This document shows, piece after piece, positions 13,207 through 23,914 of a DNA stretch of 64,000 bases. The notes under the pieces are model-generated. The model worked only from the letters and a program-made list of their open reading frames with translations. It made no database searches and was not told where the DNA came from. Where the stretch lies: NCBI GenBank assembly GCA_020284085.1, contig JACEVL010000834.1, positions 248,001 through 312,000 on the forward strand. Reading direction: 5' to 3'. The position numbers and the translations under genes were made by a program. Each line of letters begins with the position of its first letter. Position 1 is the stretch's first letter. The DNA comes from Aporrectodea caliginosa. Lineage: Eukaryota > Annelida > Clitellata > Crassiclitellata > Lumbricidae.

Positions 13207-13917
13207 GGAATGAATTAAGTCGAAGCACGCGATAACTTAAACTTCGTGTAAGCTAGGTGCACCTATTAGTCTAATTGAAAGGATCCACGCGTGCACAAAG
13301 CTGCAGTAAATTGCAACAGTAACTGCATTACATTATACATTACATTAAAGACCAAATACGTCATAGAATTTTAAACTAAAAACGCACGCTTTAAGTCTAA
13401 TCAGCGTAAAATATAAATCTGGACCATGCTACTGTGCAGAAAACACATGTCCTCTATCTGACTGAAGATGATGTTTAAGGCAAAGGCCATAATTATACAG
13501 AAATATGAATCAAATTTAGATGCGGACGTCCGCATTGGGTAAAGTCACTCTGTCTCTTTTGTTTGATTCTTCTCTGTTTTCATATGAATAGTAAGATGGC
13601 GCCGGTGTTCTACAACCTTTCAAAATGAACTGGATGGATCACGGACCAAGTCTAGGCCTAAGGCGTTTCCTTAGATGCTCATGTATACAACTGCTTTAAA
13701 GAAACTAAACTGTGGATCTATGTATAGCATCAAATTGGGCAACTTGTGGACAGGATGGCAACTACAGTAATAACTATTAAAGTGTATAACTCTAACTATT
13801 AACGATAGTTGGCGCCTCTGGCTTGTTAACTCTGGTCAGTCACGGCTCTATTTATCGACTCAACTTGGTCTTATAAGTCATTCGAGTCTTTTTCCTTTAG
13901 GTGTGGCTGGACTGGCA

Positions 13918-13965
13918 GCACTACTGAGTAGGTTTCTTGAATGGGCGCTATATAAATTACCATAC
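13918..13965 (+). repeat. SINE tail fragment
   Basis: 'actgagtaggtttcttgaat' followed by 'gggcgctatataaattacca' matches the 13163-13206 tail. Confidence 0.6.
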
Positions 13966-15312
13966 AGAATAAGGCTACAGTAACAGTTACTGTAGGACTG
14001 CAACGTTAAAGCAGCAACAACAACAACCGCAACGACAACGACAGCAGAACAACCTCTGTGGCAATATGTCGGTCTTCTAAATCATTTAGACCACGAAAAG
14101 AAAGTATAGCTTATCAGCTTAACTATGGGCCCAAGAATAAAGGGGGAGAAAGAAAGAAAGAAGGTGTCGTTCAGAGGAAACTGATGGGTGAAGAATTGGT
14201 CCCAGAAGACTCATTAGGCATGCACAAACCTCTCTTCTGGTTATCGAAATTGATCGTCGAAGTTTCTTGGTATCTTCCCTTTCATGTTTTCAAAATCTCT
14301 AGTCTTTCTTTCTCATATTGAGGTCTTTGCATCAGTGCTTGAAGGCAATACTCAGAATATCCGAAGTGGGGTAGAGATACTGCAAAGTTTCTGAGTGGGG
14401 GACGTGACTCCTTGCGACGATTAATGTTGGTGACGCGTATGACTCTGCCTAAGACTATAGGCCTAGTAATGCGGCCGAAAAATCAGGACATGCAAACTGC
14501 GAATTGACAAGTCAGGCTACAAAAGACAGCTAAATTCTACAGGGCTCTGGGTGTCAGTGCCTGTAGATTGCACTCAAAGTATTACAAGTGAGGCAAAGGA
14601 CCTCCAGCCTATTTTTGCGAGTACCAGGGTCATGACTATATATACTCTGACGTCGCAGAGACCTATCTGACCGAGGCCCATGCATGTCTGAATATATCCT
14701 TGGGTCATTGGAGTAGAAGGCGAGAACCCGATTCTGGTTTATATAACAAATAATTATGTTTATTGAATTTTCGTCTCTGCTGATATTTGCGGAACAAGAG
14801 AAGACTATTCCAAACGATACTACATGTACATCCGATAGGCTAGAATGCTCGACGTGGCGGGACAACGCTGTAAGCAATTCGCCCCTATGACTTAAATGTG
14901 AGACCTACAGCCAGCCGATCATGCTCATGTGTTTTCTTGAAACGACGCTACATGAAATTACAATTATTATTAATTATCATAAAGTCATAAACCCATGAAC
15001 GCAAAGTATCTACATGTATCTACCGTGTGACGTCACAATATACAGTTCAAGACGTCATCTTTCATGTTAAAGCTTCGACTCGTTCTTTAATTTTAATATA
15101 ATTTTAAATATTGTATTTCCTGGGATTTGTTTTGTCTTAGGCGATTTACTTTTGCAATCCGACTGGAGTTTGTTATTCTGGTTCAATTTGCTCAGCAAGC
15201 CGACAATCGATTGGTGTTTCTTGCAGTATTGCATTGATTGTGGCATTGATTGTGGCAAGAGGCGACTTTTGTTCTTCTGCAGTTCCTATAGGAGGCCTTC
15301 TTTCCTTAGGCC

Positions 15313-15376
15313 ATGTCGAAGAAACGAACACCACCCGAATCCAGTAATGACAAGCAAACGAATGAAGGCTCAGATG
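15313..15376 (+). CDS. F-box protein gene, first coding exon
   Basis: The ATG at 15313 has a good context (ggccATGTCG) and opens a 21-codon frame, MSKKRTPPESSNDKQTNEGSD, closed by a strong donor (GATG|GTAAGTT) at 15377. The exon ends after one base of a codon, and exon 2 (16227) begins with exactly the two bases needed. The short polar, basic start is usual for a flexible lead-in to an F-box. Intron 1 (15377-16226) carries a transposon. Confidence 0.7.
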
Positions 15377-15552
15377 GTAAGTTAATGCTAGGAAGTTTGA
15401 ATAGTATAGGCCTACGATCTTAGTTGTTTGTTGTTTCAAAGACTCGATGACTTTCACGAAGAACACTAGTCTTTGTAATGCTAGTCAGAAGAACTACGTA
15501 GCAAATCCCTAGCACAGCTTCTCCTTGTTTATGTGTGTTCAGTAACATCCAC

Positions 15553-16096
15553 GCCGGTGTCCCGTTATATTCTATCCCCCTAAAGCATATCCCCCGGATG
15601 GAATAAACCGGTGTAGATTATCCGGGAGGATAAACCGTTCTATTCCCCCATCGTCATACGCATCACGATAGCCAAGACGAAAATCTAATAAAAATCACCA
15701 AAAACGAAGTAAATTGATTTCAGCTTCACGTACAAACCATAATTTAATATTTTCGTTTATTGAAACAATCCGGTTGACAAACCGCAACCGGTTACAGTGT
15801 ACAATTATGCAATTGAAACAATTCACAAGAACACAAATGACAGAAGACATAAATTAACTACTAACAGAACAGACAGCCTGAATACACAGCGCTAATAGCA
15901 GCCTACAAAGCATGTCAGCTGACTTAAAATAAAATAAAATTATTAAAATACGCAACTTAAAAAAATTTATGTGTACGAAAATCCACACAGTACGACTGAA
16001 TACACTTAGAAACCGCCAATGATGCAAACTAAATCGGATACTCCATTTCGGTAAGGGGATACTCAGTTAGGGGATACTTTATTTCGTGACACCGGC
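15553..16096. mobile_element. MITE-like inverted-repeat element in intron 1 of the F-box gene
   Basis: The left end 'gccggtgtcccgttatattc' and the right end, read inward, 'gccggtgtcacgaaataaag' are inverse copies, both followed by a 'tatcccc' motif. There is no transposase frame. No clear target duplication was found, so boundaries are approximate. It makes up nearly two thirds of intron 1. Confidence 0.65.
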
Positions 16097-16226
16097 ACAC
16101 GAGACGACAATGTCTTCACATTGCTATAACCTCATAATTACAAATGCATTATTACTTGCCTTAGTTGTGATTTAGAATTCTATGCAACAACTGTATATTA
16201 TACTATTGCAGTTATTTCTTTTGCAG

Positions 16227-16288
16227 CAGTATTCCAACAAGATGACAATGCCAAACGTGCAAAACTCATCTCATTGAGTGACACGACG
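16227..16288 (+). CDS. F-box protein gene, exon 2
   Basis: A good acceptor (tatttcttttgcag) precedes 16227 and a donor (ACG|GTAAGC) follows 16288. The 62-bp exon starts with two bases completing an Ala codon and ends in phase 0, encoding VFQQDDNAKRAKLISLSDTT. This is the phase needed to enter exon 3 at its first base. The fit of both phases, rather than homology, supports it. Confidence 0.65.
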
Positions 16289-17024
16289 GTAAGCTGAATT
16301 GCATTGAAATACAAGTCACAAAACTTCTTTGGATCGAAACTTAGTGAATTGCTTGATGAGTGTGGTTTATAGACCAACATTTTATTTGCTTATCTATAGT
16401 CAAATGTTTCACTAGCACTCGAAAGTTATCAGATTTTACACGAAGACAAAAATGTATATAATTATAGGCTATAAAATGCGTCATGTCCCAAGATGAGATC
16501 GTGTACACTTTGCAGATGTGTTAACCATCATGCTGATCCCTTCTTTGCGTAGAAAATTTTACGTTGTCATGTAATTTCACTTCCTCACTAGTGAATGCAA
16601 TCTTTGGAGGACTTGATCAAAATTGGTATTGAAAGCTGAATAAGACAGTGCAATGAATTTTGCTAATAAAGGTCGTCAGAAAAGAGGAAGCCTTTATGCA
16701 CTAGTTGCTAGTCCCAAACAAGAAAAAGTTGGTATAAATAGCGACGGCCTTTTTTACTAGCCCTCTGGTAAACTCCTGAATACGCCACTTAACCAGCGTC
16801 AGTTGTGAAGTAAGAAAGAAGTCTTGTGATGCTGCGTCCATTTCGTGTTGAGGTTTTAAGTAAGCATAAGCTGTCAACGTTGGTCGATGACTAGAAGTGC
16901 CATCTATTTGGATTGCCGTGGTGTCTAAGGCTCTATTTTAAAAGGTCCTTCCATTCGTATATGTTGTGCTGAGGAGTTCTAAAGTGTGTGAACAGATGTG
17001 ATATTTTTTCACTTTTACCTGTAG

Positions 17025-17232
17025 TTGCAAGATCTACCGATGGAGCTAATTGAGTGTATCCTCGTTAAAGCCGTTGCTATGGAAGTGGGAGATATGCATC
17101 TGGCCAAAAGTGTTTGGAAAGAAAAAGCAGATCTGGTGATAAGCCGACTTAGAACGGTCTGTTCGCAATGGAGCAACATCCTTACGACCAACTTCTTTCG
17201 AAATGAACTCCACAGAACTCTAGACGGCACTG
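17025..17232 (+). CDS. F-box protein gene, exon 3 (F-box domain)
   Basis: It follows an acceptor (cacttttacctgtag) and ends at a consensus donor (ACTG|GTGAGT) at 17233. It encodes 'LQDLPMELIECILVKAV' and then 'VCSQWSNILTTNFF', the pattern of an F-box: LP-x-E-hydrophobic start, and a conserved region around V-C-x-x-W. F-boxes bind Skp1 in SCF ubiquitin ligases. The region between helices 1 and 2 looks longer than average (about 20 extra residues). The open frame beyond 17232 is intron read-through. Confidence 0.75.
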
Positions 17233-17593
17233 GTGAGTTCAAGACATCAGAAGTCGCTTCATTTTATGCGTACGATAGACTGAGACCTAAGATTGGAATT
17301 ACGATCGAGGTGTATTTCTTAAGCCAGCATGAAGTGTTACGAGACTAAGCGAGTTTCAGTTTTCTCAAATCACGTGTACTACGGCGGGTGGCTAAGCAGC
17401 TGCTTTATACCTGATCATCTTATTTACAGGTATACAGTATTAGAGTAAGTGCTCGCTCTACCGCTGAATTCGCTAGTAGAGCAATAGAGCTGATATTGTA
17501 GAATATATTTCTGCTCTAGTGGAGATTTGAACCCCTACCACTCGATTGAAAAGACTTTCGCACAAAAAACAAACACAGAATGCATAGACATAT

Positions 17594-17596
<3 letters not shown>

Positions 17597-17674
<78 letters not shown>
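17597..17674. repeat. (AT)n microsatellite in intron 3
   Basis: About 39 AT units with one interruption near 17637; frames of alternating Tyr-Ile are artefacts. Confidence 0.9.
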
Positions 17675-17675
<1 letters not shown>

Positions 17676-18893
17676 ACAACTACTGACGCCCGTTTGCTGA
17701 CGCCCGTCAGCACATCTGTGCAAATTCCACGCAAATTCACATTTTTCACACATCATCAGATACAGCGTATTCAAAAATTAGGCCTATTACCTCACAGACT
17801 CCTCAATATCAAGCTTTCATCTCTGTTTGATATTATTCCTGCATATATGTTGCATATATAGACCGGGGTAATCGCTTATATTGGGTTGTCTTACTACGAT
17901 TTTATTGCTCTTCTGTGATCAGCAGATTTCTTACATCTTTCTCTAGCAGTGTTTTATAAAGTTCACATCTTTGCCCTGTAAGCCTTCTTAAACATCTACG
18001 TTTCATAGACATAAAAGTCCGTGCCGAAAACGTATGTTCTCTATAATATCCAACTAGCTTGCACTGAAACTCTAAACAAGATGTGAATTTGCAACTCTGG
18101 ACGGGACTCCTTTGGTTGGTGACTATATGTAGGCCCTACATGTGTGCGAGGGTCCCTCATTGACGACTTTCCCAGTTAGCCTATCTTGGCATTTCTGCTT
18201 ACAGACGAATGCGTTAATCATATTGACGCCATTTAAATAGCCGCTACGCGGGGCTCTCGAGAGGTAGATCTACTCAACAGGCGCTATATTAAATTCTGCG
18301 TGCATACATAAACACATACACCATAATATCTACAGTAGGGTCTACATTCTTAGTTTCATCGCTATCACCAACACCACTACCATGCACCATCGTCATTTAA
18401 ATGCAGTTGTTTGTACGGGAAGTTGTCATTAACCAATTTAGAATATTACTCGTAGCTGTATACGGCGGTCTATTTTACGCTTGACTGATGCACTGATGCA
18501 CTATGGCTTCCGATTCGTGCAGAGTTGTCTTATTTAGTATTGCACTGATGTCGCTTAACATGATTTGAACCAACCTCAGCTATTAATTTCCTCATTATGT
18601 GTCCACTTTATGTATCGTTCTATGCAGAAAACTATTGTACACACGGCATGCACCCAGTACTTAATTGTTAATGTTTCGAGTTTACTTGAAGTTTCAAGGT
18701 TATTGTACATTCTACTTCACACTTGAAGTAGAATGTAGGCCTATTGGGCGCATTATAGTAAATTTTTCTAACTTGCTTTTAACGTATAATTTCTTGCTTA
18801 TATGTATGTAAATGATCATTCTGCGTCGTCGTTTGAGAAAATGTGTTTAACACCTGCCACTATTTCGCGCAATTTATATGACATGGTAATTAT

Positions 18894-19404
18894 CATCGTT
18901 GTTAAAAACGGTCAAATCAAAATAAAAACGGAAAAACGTCGTTTTATTGAAAAAATAAAAAACGGAAAAAACGAGAAAAAAACGGAAAATAAAATAATTT
19001 GACTTTGCTACATCTTTTACTGCATTTTAAAATTAAAAACCTTGTTTACACAATTTAATTTTAATCAGCAAATAACACAACTTTATTAGTAAACACCAAG
19101 TAACGCATTTTGGATTATTTGGAAATTCAAATAACTTATAAATTTTATTTCCTGTACTGTGCTGTTATTTCTCAACTGATGACACTAAATAGTGACGTAA
19201 ATTAGATGAATCCTTGAAAGGACAGAGACAACGTAAGGGATATAAGACAAAACTAAAATTAAACAAATAGTTACAGAAAGTTAATGAATAAATAAAGTTA
19301 CATAAAAAAATAAAAACGGAAAAAACGTGACGAAAAATAAAAAACGAAAAAACGACGTTTTTTGGAAAGATATAAAAAACGAAAAAACGTTTTTTACAAC
19401 TATG
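18894..19404. mobile_element. Non-autonomous hAT element at the 3' end of intron 3
   Basis: The ends CATCGTTGTTAAAAACG and, read inward from the right, CATAGTTGTAAAAAACG are inverse copies. The element is flanked by a perfect 8-bp duplication, GTAATTAT (18886-18893 and 19405-19412), the hAT hallmark. The interior is rich in 'aaaacggaaaaaacg' repeats and codes for nothing. Its right edge lies 17 bp before exon 4. Confidence 0.85.
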
Positions 19405-19421
19405 GTAATTATTGTTTTTAG

Positions 19422-20278
19422 CCCAGGAGACGATTCGTTTGGAAATCTTGGATCAGTCTCCGCTCCAGTTCTCCATCTACGACATGACTACAGTGAAAGA
19501 TGAAATATTTATACTTTACTGGCCAGAGATGGAGAGAGGCTACTCTATTAATGTGTACGACCGCAACAATCTGGCAGAGGTGAAAGATGTCATCCCGCTA
19601 CCACAAATATATGGCATACGGTGCATGGCAGCTTGCAGCGTGTCAAACTGCGTGTATATGCTAATCGGAAAAAGACTTAGTCACATTAGCATCTTAAGCA
19701 TTACGAGAGATGATGAACACCAGTTTCATATTACACCATTGATCACTGATGTGTGGATGCCAAATCCTAGCCCTACTCTATCAGTAGCTGCCAATGGTAG
19801 TTTGATCGTTTGGAGACAGCAAAAGGATGAACTTCCAGTTATAAGCATTTATAACGGGGATGGTTCCGTACAATATCAAATGAGGATGTACTCAGATGTT
19901 CCGAAGTTCTGCGACATAATTCCAAAATCAAATGGAAACCTTGTCTTGGTTTCAACTAACGACCAAAAGCAAACAGCCTTAACGGAGATCGACATGGATG
20001 TCACGATTGTACGCCAGTATCAGTCGTCATGTTCTTTTGAAGCATACATGTGTGGCAAGGTCAGTCATGCAGGCATATATGGACGCCTGTTGGTTAATGA
20101 TGAGCTGAATAGAATCGAGCTTTTAGATTCTGAATTTAATCTCCTGGAGTTTTCTGGTCCGCAGCTGAATGCTAGGAAGTTCATATACAATAGAGAGAGG
20201 AATGAGGTGGTAACTATTGTATTTGATGGAGATTTTCGATACGGTGTTCTAACGTTCTTCCGTTTCACAGAAGAATAA
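19422..20278 (+). CDS. F-box protein gene, exon 4 (beta-propeller-like C-terminal region)
   Basis: Last exon of a four-exon gene: join 15313-15376, 16227-16288, 17025-17232, 19422-20278, 396 residues. It begins with two bases completing the Ala codon opened in exon 3. The 285 residues form recurrent hydrophobic strands with motifs such as 'DEIFILYWPE', 'CVYMLIGKRLSHISILSI' and 'GSLIVWRQQKDELPVISIYN', resembling a beta-propeller of NHL/kelch type, though I cannot name the repeat family. F-box plus propeller is a common layout for SCF substrate receptors, so this protein probably recruits a target for ubiquitination; the target is unknown. The open frame extends a few codons upstream of 19422, but that part is intron. 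An AATAAA lies 24 bp after the stop. Confidence 0.8.
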
Positions 20279-20301
20279 ACTATTCGAAAGAATGTAACAG
20301 A

Positions 20302-20307
20302 AATAAA
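20302..20307 (+). terminator. Polyadenylation signal AATAAA of the F-box gene
   Basis: Hexamer 24 bp downstream of the TAA stop at 20276-20278, with U-rich sequence following. Confidence 0.6.
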
Positions 20308-22568
20308 CAATTTCTATTAAATAGTTTCATTTCTAGGTTCTACTACGGTACCTGTAGTTTCAAAGAATTCTGTTGAAATGCACGTTTACTCTGTTTCAGA
20401 AATCCTCTGAGAATTTGTTTACGCAATTTACTTCACTTAAAAAATTAAAATAATTTCGTTATTCTTTGCTTCGTGCGTTTTATTTTAAGAAATTCTGCTC
20501 TTACATTTACTGACATTTTGTGGCATAGAATGCTTTGCGATGTTCTTATGATCGAACCCGATGTTCTCTACTTTTTCAGTTAATACGCAACATTCACTTA
20601 AACAAATTTAATTATCTACACTGAATTAGAACAAATTTAGCTATCTACACTGAATTAGGAATAAAAATATTGCAAACTGATAGAGCAGGCATGCAATGGT
20701 AAACTCTAGCCAAATACACAGTACGTCTTAGTCCTTAACCTGTCAGTGAACGCTGATATGCATGGGTCTAAGAACGAGAACAAAATTAAATAATGTCATT
20801 CGGGTGTTTCAACTTGCGAGCTATATACTGTAGCTTCTAGTTTCTGTTGCCTATTGGATTTCGACTTGACTTTTCAATCGATCCTAATCTTCGACTATAA
20901 TATCACTAGAATATATATCTATTGATGATTTATGCGATGTAGAAGTCATTGGAGTAGAATGGATGAATTTGGATTAGGTTTTGTTTTCTCCATCGACATG
21001 TCAGAGGGACGATGTGGCAGGATAGCGTAGACTTCAGGCACGCTCTCGTTTACCATCTTGTGTAATTGGTACGCTGTACTCTTCTCCATCCCGCTGCACC
21101 GCGTTGTCACGCAATACTTCACAATATGTATGTAAATAGGTAGTATTTGGAAAGTTTCTATTAGCGCTTTTGATTGCCCTATGAAAGCTCTTCCTGCGTA
21201 AATCTAAGTGATGCTATAGTCAGTAAGTACAAAATTTAATCGAATGTTGTAATTAATAACTTCCATCGATCGCGCCAGTGTCTAATGCACAAGACATTAA
21301 CTGATGGCGTTCAAAAACCAAGCGGCAAGCATATCATGTAGTATACAGAAGATCAGTCCGCTAAAGCAGTGAGGCAGCATATGTTGGATCAAAATTCGAA
21401 AACGATCCGCTTTAAATTGAGAAAAAAAAACTGGCAAGTTTGCTATAAAGACATAGGTATATATTATGTATATATTATGCTTATGCATTTATACCACTTA
21501 AGCTTAACCCTCACTATACAACGTGAGGAGCGGTGAAACAGCCAGAGAGATTTGGAAACAACCAAATAGGGTTAGATTCTCGCTCTCAATACATCCGGTC
21601 GTCACCAATTTCTTTCCGAAGAAATATGTAGTAGGTTACTTATGTTGGGCTTGTACATTGGGGACGTATTGGGTTCGAATCTGTGATGCTTACAGACTGC
21701 AGGAACCCATAAAAATTTGGCTAACTAGGTAGCGTAGACCTGGGCAAAGACTTGGACAGCAGCCAGTCTTGCAGCGGGATTTAATTAAACGAAAGAAAGA
21801 ATGCTTCTTTGTGATAAACAAGAATATAGCAGCAACGGTGACTTGTGAAAAGAAAGGCTAATTTTGATATAACCAGAAAAAGGCTTCCCTGGAAAGACAT
21901 GTAGACTTACAAACCCGATTAGCACAATGATTAACAATAAACAGTGGAATCCCTGCCGCCTCGAAAGGCCGGATAAAAGACGGATTATTAGGGTCGGTAT
22001 AGAATTCGGCGTCTTATAAAATCAGTACCAAAGGCCCATGCAGCTTGCGTCGTTGGAATAATATACGTGGACAATATTCTTTTCAACCTTCACAATTCAG
22101 CTAGACTCTATGTAGTTCGGTCACGATGCAAACAATGCAACCAGACTACACAGTATACAAACTGACAGTGAGAAAGAGACTGATAGAGAACGAGGAGGAT
22201 GGAGACAACAGATGGAAAGAGAGAAGACTGAAGAGAAAGCGAAAACCCACAACGAGTTATCGGACTCAAAAAGCTGAAGCATAGAAATGGTAATAACTCT
22301 TCGTATTTGAAAGGAAGCACATAATTATACGGTCATCAAATATTCGTTTAATATAAATTCAGGTTGACAAAACCGCAAACTGAAACAGATAATCATAGAG
22401 TTCGGTTAGTTCTGGGTCGACAAGCCATTAGTCAAACAGTCAAGCCCGCCCAGGTGTTATTCAATATTGTCAATATATGTTCTTGTACAGGAGTCGTGGT
22501 ATAAAATTTCTATTGTCCTTCGGTGGTAGTTTGTACTCGTGGGCCCGTGTTCGTAGGTTGTATGTATG
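20308..22568. other. Intergenic stretch without a recognisable gene
   Basis: No supported gene or clear mobile element. 'gggttcgaatctgtg' at 21669-21683 resembles a tRNA B box and may mark an old SINE. The last ~20 bp before the retrotransposon are TATG-rich and served as its target. Confidence 0.5.
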
Positions 22569-22874
22569 TGTAGCGTCTCTATTGTCGGATGTTCTAGACT
22601 TAACGCTACCTAATACAACTCAACACTGTGCATAGAACGTTTACCTTTATTAATCATAATACACTAAGCTACAGATTACACAATGCTAGGTGAGCAGCAG
22701 CCACACTCGTATATTTAACCGGTCGCTAACTCAGCTCCGCAAAACACTGGTTTTATACCCCGGCAAGATAACCCCTTGCCTGCACACACCACCAAGGCCA
22801 CCAACTCTGCTTGCCAGCCGCTGTCACTGCACACACACCTAGGCTGATACTACACACCTACATACTACACTACA
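22569..22874 (-). repeat. 3' LTR of the gypsy element
   Basis: 306 bp, matching 29541-29846 except for about two transitions (for example near 22799). In element orientation it starts TGTAGTGTAGTATG and ends GACGCTACA. Confidence 0.95.
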
Positions 22875-22888
22875 TGCCCCCCTAAGTG
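22875..22888 (-). other. Polypurine tract of the gypsy element
   Basis: In element orientation the bases before the 3' LTR read 'cttaggggggca', a short G-rich purine tract in the position where plus-strand synthesis is primed. Confidence 0.65.
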
Positions 22889-23914
22889 AATGACCGTGCC
22901 GCGGTCATTGATATATATCATAATCACCATAAAATGACAACTTAGCGTAACTATAACGATGCAGATACAGTAATAAAAAACACCACGACATACATATGCT
23001 AACCAATACCAAGTCCAACTCATAAGAATGTCAAATAAGCAAAAGCAAGCAAACTATAATAAAATGCAATGTAACTCAAAATCCATTAGTTCAACCAAAA
23101 CATTAACTAGATAAAGACTGAATATCAACCAACTCAATGCTAGGTGAATACGGAACAGGAGAAGAATCAGCTGATACATCCAAAGCCAAAGGAACAGTGA
23201 ATTCAGCACTGGATATAAAAAGTTTCACGTAGTAACGCTTATGAATTCCAATTATATGACGCAATCTCCCAGCTGTGGAGCAGGAAATTCTTAATGACTG
23301 CGGCAATACAACACGAATCTGCGAATGTTTATGCAACACAGCTACTTGCCAATCAAAGAGTAAACTAGACCATAAACAATGACAAATATATATATCGAAG
23401 CAAGCAACGATCACGCAATACAACTAAATACACTAAAAGTGACTAACAAAACACCTTACACTTAAATAACGCCCACAACCATTGCCAAGGTCATAATACC
23501 GAAAACGAAAGTATAGATGACTTGAACTCTCAGTCGCTGCGTTGCGGCTAACCCACCACATGTGCACAACTCAGGATACTATCAACAATAAAAGCCAAAT
23601 GATGGTGATGAATTAAAATATAAAATCACGACATTATAGTCGATTTAATTAGTGCTGAATTTATCTAAAGTGATAAATATACCAATAAGATGACTGGCCA
23701 GTCGGAACGAAACATACTCGTAACAAGAAAAGCACTTTAATAATAACCTCTCTTGTGAACCACAGCATGTAAGCACCACATATCATACACAATGGCTGAA
23801 TCAAACCACAAGAGGAAGTTATATAGTCTCCAGACGTAATAATAAGTCATTCCAAGGAGAACTATCATCCTTACAAAATCATAGAGTAACCCTGGCTTAT
23901 AGTATCCAACCACA
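22889..23914. other. 3' untranslated region of the gypsy element
   Basis: About 1 kb between the end of pol and the purine tract. It has no long open frame with recognisable motifs; no envelope-like gene is seen. Confidence 0.6.

Larger units (their letters stand above)
11474..15312. other. Intergenic stretch between GPCR and F-box genes
   Basis: No supported gene. It contains a possible GPCR polyadenylation signal at 12194, a dispersed motif at 12478-12520 shared with 57348-57395 ('aatttctcagc' then 'cacaaaa' and 'cgtcagg'), a (TA)n run at about 12941-13013, and two SINE tails. Confidence 0.6.
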
